Positions 1-6,283 of a DNA stretch of 16,714 nt are shown in pieces. How positions within the stretch are numbered: position 1 is the stretch's first letter; every line of letters starts with the position of its first letter. The translations under genes were made by a program, and so were the position numbers. Under the pieces are notes generated by a model. That model worked only from the letters and a program-made list of their open reading frames with translations, did not search any database and had not been told where the DNA came from. The stretch is from CAZOOA01 sp964581355 (lineage in GTDB: Bacteria > Bacillota > Dethiobacteria > DTU022 > UBA8154), in contig CAZOOA010000062.1 in assembly GCA_964581355.1 (NCBI GenBank), forward strand, positions 1-16,714. Reading direction: 5' to 3'.

Positions 1-24
1 CCGGACCCGGAATAATCCAGATCC

Positions 25-80
25 GGCCTTAAGTCCGGCCTTAAAAATGCAGGTTTAAGAGGGCCTTAAAACGCAGGTTT
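25..80. repeat. Short direct repeats with GGCCTTAA core
   Basis: The core GGCCTTAA occurs at 25-32, 37-44 and 62-69 (the last as GGCCTTAA followed by AA). The second and third copies extend into a longer imperfect repeat (37-56 and 62-80) that ends GCAGGTTT in both. The array lies just past the stop codon of the cyclic-di-GMP enzyme. There is no T-run on the minus strand to support a terminator. The function is unknown, and the repeat may continue beyond the left edge, since bases 1-24 hold only a GC-rich stretch. Confidence 0.55.
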
Positions 81-83
81 TTG

Positions 84-2297
84 TCAGCTGAACTTGTAGC
101 TGCCATTTAACTTCAGAAACGCTTCCACAAAACTGGGGTCAAACTGGCTGCCGGCACAGCGCTCCAGCTCAGCCAGTGCCTCTTGAGGCGACAGGGGTTT
201 CTTGTAGGGCCTGCCGCAGGTCATGACATCGTACGCATCGATCACCGCCACCAGCCTGCTGAGCAGGGGGATCTCTTCACCTTTCAAGCCCTGGGGGTAG
301 CCCTTGCCGTCCCAGCGCTCATGATGGGCCAGGATGACCGGGGCAATCCGGGCCAGTTCAGCGGAAGTCATGGCGATACGGTAACCCCGCTCCGAATGCT
401 CTTTAACCAGTTCCCATTCCTCCGGGGTAAGGCGTTCCGGCTTCATCAGGATATAGTCGGGCACGGCAATCTTGCCAATATCGTGGAGTGTCACGGCCAG
501 GATTAATTCATCCATTACATTTTCGTTCAACTCCATTTCCAGTCCCAGCTCCACGGCCATGTTCTGCATCCGCCAGGAATGCTCTTCGGTCTCGTAATCC
601 TTTTCACCCAGTTTTTTAACCAGGGAAGCAATAACGGAGTTGCGGAAATTTTTCGCTTCCTGGAGTTTGTGCCCATACATTTCCGTTTCCGCTTTTTTTA
701 CAATATTAAAAATGTCCTGGGAGGGAGCATTCTTGGTCGCCATACCCAGGGCAATACTCAGCTGTATGGGTTCAGGGACAGCTTCTTCACAGGTTTGCTG
801 GATGCGCCGGATCAGTCCCTTTACCGACTCCGGGGGGGTCTTGGGCAGCAAGACGGCAAACTCATCACCGCCCCACCTGCAGATAATATCCTCCCGGCGG
901 CAGCAGGACTGCAAAATCCCGGCAATTCGTTTTAGCAGGCTGTCTCCCTCCTGGTGCCCAAAGGCATCATTAACCAGTTTTAACCCGTTGGCATCGCCGA
1001 TAATAATGCTCAAAGGCAGCTGCCTCTCCGTATCCAGCCGGCGGATTTCCTCTTCGAAAAAAGCCCGGTTGTAAAGCCCCGTCAATTTGTCGTAGAAGCT
1101 TAAGTAGCGGATTTTTTCCTCGGATTGCTTGCGCTCGGTCACATCGCGCCCCACACCCCGGAAACCGATGACTTTACCCCGGGCGTCTTTTATCAGGGAG
1201 ACCGAGAGTTCTCCATACCGGGTACGGCCGTCTTTGCCGATCATCTCCAGGGCAAAGCCCCGGTTGGATTCACCGGTTGAAAAAACCTGGTGAAACACCT
1301 GGAAAACCTGATCGGGATCCCGGTAGAGATTGCGAAAATTCAGCCCGACAAATTCTTCCTGGCTATAGCCCAGCAAACGACAGGCGGCTTCGTTGCAAAA
1401 GGTGATATTCCCCTCCAGGTCTACTTCGTAATAGCCCTCCTGGATCTGGTCCAGGATTTCCCGGTAGCGCTCTTCCGAGCGGCGCAGAGCTTCCTCCACT
1501 TTTTTACGCTCGGTGATATCCCGGATAATGACCATATCGGCCGGCCTGCCCTGGTAAATGGTCAACCCGGCATTAAACTCCACGTAGATATCACTTCCAT
1601 CCTTGTGCTTGATGATGGTCTCGTAGCGGGAAGGCACCTCTTCCCCGGCAATCCGCCGCCGGTACCGTTCTGCAACCCGCTCCACTTCGGAGGGATGCAG
1701 GTAGTTGGCCAACGGTGTCCCCGTAATTTCCTCTGCCTGATAACCGGTTATCAGGGCAATGACCGGGTTGACGTACTTGAGCAGGCCATCCTGGGCAATG
1801 ACGATGCCGTCATTGGCCCGTTCCACCACATTGCGATATTGCACCTCGCTTTCCCTGGCCAGGTCCACTGTAGCATGTCCCGAGGGGAGATCGTAGCGGA
1901 CATGTTTAAGGTTTCGCCGGACCCCTTTGACTGCCCGGGACAAACGAGCAGCGAGTTCGTCTGAAGTGATTGGATAGATTATAAAATCGTCGGCACCTAA
2001 TGACAGGGCCCGTTCCACCTGTTCAACCCCCGGGGAGCTTAGCAGGGCCAAAAAGTAGGTCTCCTGGAAAAAGCCAGGCAACCCCTTTTCCTGCAGCCGC
2101 TCCTCTTCCAGCAGGTCAAGGGGGGCAATGGCCAGGCCAAAAGACCTGCTGGCTGCCTGGTCTGCCACTTCCTGCAGGCTATTGCAGGCAACAACCTCTG
2201 CAGTCCCATTGGACACTTTGTCCAGGCTTTCTTTTACCAGGGAGTAATCCTGGTGTTCCTTTTCCAGGAGTAAAACCATTAACCGGTCTCCCAACAC
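84..2297 (-). CDS. Pseudo-receiver/PAS/PAS/GGDEF/HD-GYP cyclic-di-GMP enzyme
   Basis: A 737-residue cytoplasmic protein predicted both to make (GGDEF) and to degrade (HD-GYP) cyclic-di-GMP. Residues 5-125 look like a response-regulator receiver, but the phospho-Asp position in the beta-3 strand (GLAIAPL) is Pro and the conserved Lys near residue 108 is Tyr, so it is probably not phosphorylated. PAS domains cover about 150-265 and 272-392, both ending DxTERK. The GGDEF domain (about 395-550) has intact RWGGDEF (476-480) and an inhibitory-site RxxD (467-470). The HD-GYP domain (about 555-735) keeps HDIGK (605-609) and HHERWDGKGYP (658-668). The start is GTG, with GGAGGG five bases upstream. It lies 97 bases after the SpoIIE-type phosphatase gene and probably shares its transcript. 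Which activity dominates cannot be judged from sequence. Confidence 0.93.
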   Translation of the reverse strand: MLGDRLMVLLLEKEHQDYSLVKESLDKVSNGTAEVVACNSLQEVADQAASRSFGLAIAPLDLLEEERLQEKGLPGFFQETYFLALLSSPGVEQVERALSLGADDFIIYPITSDELAARLSRAVKGVRRNLKHVRYDLPSGHATVDLARESEVQYRNVVERANDGIVIAQDGLLKYVNPVIALITGYQAEEITGTPLANYLHPSEVERVAERYRRRIAGEEVPSRYETIIKHKDGSDIYVEFNAGLTIYQGRPADMVIIRDITERKKVEEALRRSEERYREILDQIQEGYYEVDLEGNITFCNEAACRLLGYSQEEFVGLNFRNLYRDPDQVFQVFHQVFSTGESNRGFALEMIGKDGRTRYGELSVSLIKDARGKVIGFRGVGRDVTERKQSEEKIRYLSFYDKLTGLYNRAFFEEEIRRLDTERQLPLSIIIGDANGLKLVNDAFGHQEGDSLLKRIAGILQSCCRREDIICRWGGDEFAVLLPKTPPESVKGLIRRIQQTCEEAVPEPIQLSIALGMATKNAPSQDIFNIVKKAETEMYGHKLQEAKNFRNSVIASLVKKLGEKDYETEEHSWRMQNMAVELGLEMELNENVMDELILAVTLHDIGKIAVPDYILMKPERLTPEEWELVKEHSERGYRIAMTSAELARIAPVILAHHERWDGKGYPQGLKGEEIPLLSRLVAVIDAYDVMTCGRPYKKPLSPQEALAELERCAGSQFDPSFVEAFLKLNGSYKFS

Positions 2298-2394
2298 GTC
2301 ATCCCTCCATTAATTCACAATACATCGATTTCCGGCTTTGATCCCGAAAAACATTCCAGAAAACTGTCAACAGTTGCGAGCTCTTTTCGACCTG

Positions 2395-3681
2395 TCAATT
2401 CTCACCGGTGCCGGGCCTGCCCTGCCCCGGAAAAAAGGAGTGCTCGCCCCCATCATTTGGGTCCAGCTGCATGACCAGGAAGGTGATATCATCTTCTCCC
2501 TGCAGGGTGCCCTGGTTAAAGGAGCGGAAATCTTCCTTGACTGCTTCGATAATTTCCCGGGGAGACTGGTGGCTGTGCTCGTAAAACACCTTTTTCAACC
2601 TTTGATCATACGGTGTAAAGTCTGCGCTTTGCTCCACCAGGCCGTCAGTGCTGAGCAAGATGGTGGATGGCTTATCCAGGGTGAAGCTCCCCTCCCCGGT
2701 ATTCAGCAGCTCCAACGGAATGACGGGGGAAATGGGAGGCCCGTTACTGAACAGTTCACTGCAATTCCCCTCCCCGGAGCAAAGCAGCAAGGGCACCTGG
2801 AATCCGGCAGCTGTATAGCTTATTTCCAGCCGGGCGAGGTCAACTACCACCAGGAAAATGCAGATGAAATAGTCACTGGGGTAATTCTCCCGGCAGTACT
2901 GCTGTGCCAGGGACTGCAGCATTTTTCCCGGCATAATATCTTCATCACCGGCCAGAAAGAGATAATTGTTCATGGTGTGGCGGACAAAAACGCTCAGCAT
3001 GGCAGCATCCAGGCCATGCCCGGAAACATCGGAAACATAGGCGACCAGCTTGTTCCCTTTATGAATGACATCAAAAAAATCTCCACCCAACCGTTCCGCC
3101 GGCAAGTAATGAGCAGCGACAGAAAACCCGGATATCTCGGGAAAATGTTGGGGCAGATGTCGTTGGTGAATGTTGTGCGCTTTTTCAATCTGTTCTTGTA
3201 ACGATTGTTCCGACTCCTGCAGTCGGCGGTAGGCTTTCTCCAATTCAACTGTTTTTTTATTCAAATCCCGGTTCAGGTTATTTAGCTGGCTGGATAAATA
3301 GGAAAATTCCCGCAAAATTTTACTCTCATGGAGCGTAATTTTTTCTCCCAGCAGGAGCAGTTGCGAACCCAGGGAAACACCGTGAAAAGAAATCCTGTGG
3401 ACAGAGGAATGGGCCTGATACAGCTGCAGGTCGATTTTTCGGAACGCCCCTCCCTCCTGACGGCAGGACTCCAGTAAATGAACATCCTCTTTTTCCGCCA
3501 AAAAATCCGCCAGGTTACGGCCTGTGGGCTCTGCTGAAAGCTGCATGAAGCGTTGAAAGGCCTGGTTGGTTTTCATAATGGTGTTATCAGGTGCTAAAAC
3601 TATGAGAACAAGGTCGCTGATTGTCTCCAGGTATGCCAGCACCTGACGGTACAGCTCTGTCTCCTGGTCTTTATTCCACAT
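2395..3681 (-). CDS. PAS-coiled coil-SpoIIE/RsbU-type PP2C phosphatase
   Basis: A 428-residue soluble protein with a PAS-like domain (about 15-110), a coiled-coil linker (about 120-172) and a SpoIIE-family PP2C domain (about 180-405). The metal-binding acidic residues are present: GGDFFD (D201, D204), VSDVSGHG (D218), STDG (D346) and GEDD (D397/D398). Family members usually dephosphorylate a STAS anti-anti-sigma factor; none is encoded here, so the target is unknown. Two in-frame ATGs exist. The one at 3681 is preferred because GAGGAG lies ten bases upstream, against one base for the ATG at 3690. Either way the gene overlaps the end of the B12-binding gene (11 or 20 bases), so translation is probably coupled and the two proteins likely work as sensor and effector. 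The C-terminal 25 residues are low-complexity, Gly- and Pro-rich. Confidence 0.93.
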   Translation of the reverse strand: MWNKDQETELYRQVLAYLETISDLVLIVLAPDNTIMKTNQAFQRFMQLSAEPTGRNLADFLAEKEDVHLLESCRQEGGAFRKIDLQLYQAHSSVHRISFHGVSLGSQLLLLGEKITLHESKILREFSYLSSQLNNLNRDLNKKTVELEKAYRRLQESEQSLQEQIEKAHNIHQRHLPQHFPEISGFSVAAHYLPAERLGGDFFDVIHKGNKLVAYVSDVSGHGLDAAMLSVFVRHTMNNYLFLAGDEDIMPGKMLQSLAQQYCRENYPSDYFICIFLVVVDLARLEISYTAAGFQVPLLLCSGEGNCSELFSNGPPISPVIPLELLNTGEGSFTLDKPSTILLSTDGLVEQSADFTPYDQRLKKVFYEHSHQSPREIIEAVKEDFRSFNQGTLQGEDDITFLVMQLDPNDGGEHSFFPGQGRPGTGEN

Positions 3682-4801
3682 TCCTGCCATTCTCCTCTGC
3701 GTACCATTTTTGGGCCAGTTCTACGGCATCGCGGGCATTGGCGGCCCATCCGTCAGCACCGATCCGCTTCCAGAGATCCGGTTCCCCGTTAAAGGCCATT
3801 CCACCGGCCATGATCTTGACCCCTTTCAGCTCGGGCTCGGCTTGCACCGTCTCGATAATTGTTTTCACCCCGGACAGGTTAAAGGGCATCGTCACGGAAA
3901 CTGCCAGCAGAAAGGGCCTTTTATCCAGCAGAATATCTCTTAAATCTTCCACGGGCGTATTGGCTCCCAGGTAATAAACATCCCAACCTTCCATCTCCAA
4001 AAAGTCGGCTACCATGTACCCTCCCACTTCGTGAAATTCATTGGGGGCTGAAGTAACCACCGCCCTGCTCCACTTCGGCTCTTCCACCAGCACATGGGCC
4101 TGGTACAGGGCAGACATGACCCTGGAGATGATGGCGCTGGCCAGGTGTTCCTGGGCTACCGAAACCTCACCCTTTTCCCAGCCTACACCGATCTCGTACA
4201 TGGCCGGCTGGATCACCTGCAGATAAAAATCTTTAACCTGCTCCCTGTTTTGCACGGAAGCCCTGGCCCGGTCCAGGCACTCCTGGCTGTTGCCCTGCAG
4301 CAAACTGTGCAAAAATGCCAGCCTGCTTTTTTGCCAACCGGGGGACTCTTCGCCTGTATCCCAGCTGATACCTTCCCGGGACAGTTCGATAAACCGGGAG
4401 TGCTGCTGCAAGAGCCAGTCGTAAACCGTAATAACCTCCCGGGCCCGTTCTTCCTGCAGGTGGTCAGCGACAGCTCCCTTCCAGGCCTGCAGTGCTGCCG
4501 GAAAATAATCAAACGAAAAGCCGCGGGATGAGTAGCTGCGGTACACCCACTGGATTACCCGCAGCAGCGTTTCGTACAGGCCCAGTTGAAAAACGTTGCT
4601 CATAAACACCGCATGGGATTCGTGATTATCGTACATCACCTGCAGGGGATTCCGGCCGATGAGGGTGGCAAGTTCCGGATGCTTTTTCATTTTCCTGTTA
4701 ACCTGTTCTACCAGTAACGGCTGCTTTTCTCCGTACTCATTGGCCGCCGGCTGGGAAACAGGGGGAAGTTGGCGAATTTGTTCGATTAATTGGTTGAGCA
4801 T
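3671..4801 (-). CDS. B12-binding sensor protein with CarH-like photoreceptor motif
   Basis: A 376-residue soluble protein. Residues 1-145 are helical and unrecognised, with no helix-turn-helix seen. Residues about 165-240 resemble the four-helix B12 cap, and 245-368 the Rossmann-like cobalamin-binding domain. The cap carries GWEKGEVSVAQEHLAS, so W208 and E218-H219 form the W-x9-EH motif typical of adenosylcobalamin photoreceptors of the CarH/LitR group. The cobalamin domain has E255-x-H257-x2-G260, then 41 residues to S302-x-T304, then GG at 333-334, with H257 the expected lower ligand. The residue after W208 is Glu, whereas Thermus CarH has the His that ligates cobalt after illumination. With no DNA-binding domain, output presumably goes through the overlapping SpoIIE-type phosphatase. 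ATG is preceded by AGGAGG. B12 sensing without light sensing, or a corrinoid carrier role, remain alternatives. Confidence 0.85.
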   Translation of the reverse strand: MLNQLIEQIRQLPPVSQPAANEYGEKQPLLVEQVNRKMKKHPELATLIGRNPLQVMYDNHESHAVFMSNVFQLGLYETLLRVIQWVYRSYSSRGFSFDYFPAALQAWKGAVADHLQEERAREVITVYDWLLQQHSRFIELSREGISWDTGEESPGWQKSRLAFLHSLLQGNSQECLDRARASVQNREQVKDFYLQVIQPAMYEIGVGWEKGEVSVAQEHLASAIISRVMSALYQAHVLVEEPKWSRAVVTSAPNEFHEVGGYMVADFLEMEGWDVYYLGANTPVEDLRDILLDKRPFLLAVSVTMPFNLSGVKTIIETVQAEPELKGVKIMAGGMAFNGEPDLWKRIGADGWAANARDAVELAQKWYAEENGRNVE

Positions 4802-4831
4802 GAATCCTTTTCCTCCTGATTTACAAACTGC

Positions 4832-4890
4832 ATCATAAAACGACAGGTTCTATTTTTATTTAAACAAAAATAGATAAAAACCTTCTATTT
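4832..4890 (-). promoter_or_regulatory. Candidate promoter and AATAGA dyad for the B12-sensor operon
   Basis: Read on the minus strand, TATGAT (4837-4832) is a good -10 hexamer with no recognisable -35. The expected -35 area is occupied by a perfect 9-base dyad, TCTATTTTT at 4849-4857 and AAAAATAGA at 4866-4874 (plus strand), with an 8-base spacer. A third half-site, TCTATTT, lies at 4884-4890. A weak -35 beside a dyad suggests a regulated promoter. The regulator is unknown. AT-richness makes chance dyads more likely, so confidence is moderate. Confidence 0.45.
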
Positions 4891-4906
4891 CTTGACAGAA
4901 ATCTTC

Positions 4907-4957
4907 AAAAAAACTGCCAGGCGAACCATTTTATTTCAAAATAATTTGCCCGGCAGT
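4907..4957 (-). terminator. Rho-independent terminator of the right block
   Basis: On the minus strand ACTGCCGGGCAAA (4957-4945) pairs with TTCGCCTGGCAGT (4925-4913), with one G-T pair and one mismatch. The loop extends the stem as TTATTT/AAATAA. Seven consecutive T follow directly (4913-4907). It lies 45 bases past the stop of the LPQTD protein gene and separates the right block from the B12-sensor operon. Confidence 0.88.
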
Positions 4958-5002
4958 ATTTTAACCGACTTCGTTTTTACTTTTTACCTCTGTATTAACT
5001 GG

Positions 5003-6226
5003 TTACTCCTTTTCCAGCCGTTTCCGCTGGGTCAAGACCAGCGCCCCCGCTGTAATCATCAGGAAGGCAAAAAACATCCTGTAGGAAAAGGCACTGCCGC
5101 CGTCGGTTTGGGGCAGCATGCCAATCTGGGTCGGTTCTTCTTCAGTTTCTGCAACCGGCTCTGGTTCAGGGGCGGGTTCCGGCTCTGGTGCAGGGTCAGG
5201 AGTGGGAACCGGCGCCGGTGCAGGCATGGGCGCAGGGTCTGCTGCCGCTACGGTGCCGAACAGCCCGAAGAGGCTGAAGTCTTCCACTTCGGCCCACAGC
5301 TGGTCGCCGACAACTTCTGAAGGAAGCTGATCCCACTGGCCGGTCCCTTCGTTGTAGCGGAACAGGGCCAGTTCATCTTTTTCCACTCCCTCGGGCAGCG
5401 GATCGGGCAGGTCGACTTTAATTGTCGCCTTGGCTCCGGCCAGCGGCTCGGTGCGCTCAATGGTCAGGAATACTCCGACCGGGGTCAATTCTTCCGGCAC
5501 AGCCCTTTCCGTTGCCGTAAAGCGCTTCACATCCACGGTGCCCGCCACATCATCAGCAGTCTCCAGGTCAATGGTGACCCTGGCTTCTTCAAAGGTTACC
5601 GTGGCTTTGCGGTCTTCTGTAGTTACTTCCTTGGTCCCTTCAATAACAAAGGTTCCGGTGGCAATTTCCTCTCCCTGGATAAAGGCCTTGACTGTATAGG
5701 TGCCGGGGGCCCGGTCTGCTTCTACGCTCCACTCGGTATTGCCCCAATGATAGGAATCGGTCCAGTCTGCTGCTATCCAGTGGTTTTCCTCGGTGGTGTC
5801 AACCAGTTCCCCGCCGGAGTCGTAATAACGGGTTTCAATTACGAAATCGAGCCTTTCTCCCAGGGGCTCATTGGTTGTGTTGAGGCGGTATCCGCCACGT
5901 TCGCCAATCTCATAGCCCAAAACTTCAACGCCATAGGCAGCAAAGAGGTTCTCGGTGGGCTCTGGTTCTGGTTCCGGCTCAGGCTCCGGTTGCGGTTCTT
6001 CCACGACCTCTTCATCCTCTTCATCATAATCATCAACGATGACTTTTTCCAGCTCTTCATCTCCAGATTCATCGCCAGCATAGTAGCCAGGCGGAATATC
6101 GTAATCATCCACGATCACCTTATCCAGCTCCGCAAAGGTGGTCGGTGCAAAAACCAGGCCAAAGATCAGGCAAAACATAAGTAATAAAATGGTAGAGCGT
6201 TTTTTAAATAAAGTGCGGCTGTTCAT
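5003..6226 (-). CDS. Cell-wall-anchored surface protein with LPQTD sorting signal
   Basis: A 407-residue secreted protein. Residues 1-32 form a signal peptide (basic start, hydrophobic core, cleavage likely after TFA). The mature N-terminus holds an acidic motif KVIVDDYD twice (36-43 and 61-68), then an acidic and Pro-Glu segment (69-91). Residues about 92-198 look like a beta-sandwich. Residues about 205-325 resemble beta-rich modules found before surface anchors (LALFRYNEGTGQW region). Then come a Pro/Ala/Glu wall-spanning spacer (329-365) and a C-terminal sorting signal: LPQTD at 371-375, hydrophobic helix, RKR tail. The position after Thr is Asp instead of the usual Gly. The sortase at the other end of the block is the obvious candidate enzyme. 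The ATG at 6226 is chosen because GGGAGGT lies seven bases upstream. Ligand unknown. Confidence 0.88.
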   Translation of the reverse strand: MNSRTLFKKRSTILLLMFCLIFGLVFAPTTFAELDKVIVDDYDIPPGYYAGDESGDEELEKVIVDDYDEEDEEVVEEPQPEPEPEPEPEPTENLFAAYGVEVLGYEIGERGGYRLNTTNEPLGERLDFVIETRYYDSGGELVDTTEENHWIAADWTDSYHWGNTEWSVEADRAPGTYTVKAFIQGEEIATGTFVIEGTKEVTTEDRKATVTFEEARVTIDLETADDVAGTVDVKRFTATERAVPEELTPVGVFLTIERTEPLAGAKATIKVDLPDPLPEGVEKDELALFRYNEGTGQWDQLPSEVVGDQLWAEVEDFSLFGLFGTVAAADPAPMPAPAPVPTPDPAPEPEPAPEPEPVAETEEEPTQIGMLPQTDGGSAFSYRMFFAFLMITAGALVLTQRKRLEKE

Positions 6227-6283
6227 CAATTTACCTCCCTTTTTTATCCATATCCAATCCTCAAACTCCATTTCCTGCCATTC

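Noticed and set aside
2362..2375. TTGACA within the dyad AACTGTTGACAGTT, as a promoter for the cyclic-di-GMP gene
   Set aside because: The -35 is perfect, but no -10 hexamer lies at 16-18 bases downstream on the minus strand; read-through from the phosphatase gene is simpler.
3671..4801. Corrinoid methyltransferase carrier protein
   Set aside because: The cobalamin fold fits, but the W-x9-EH cap motif, the long non-corrinoid N-terminal domain and the phosphatase partner fit a sensor better, and no methyltransferase gene is nearby.
4802..4912. Cobalamin riboswitch before the B12-sensor gene
   Set aside because: The stretch between the terminator and the ATG is about 105 AT-rich bases and lacks the conserved B12-box; it is too short for the aptamer.
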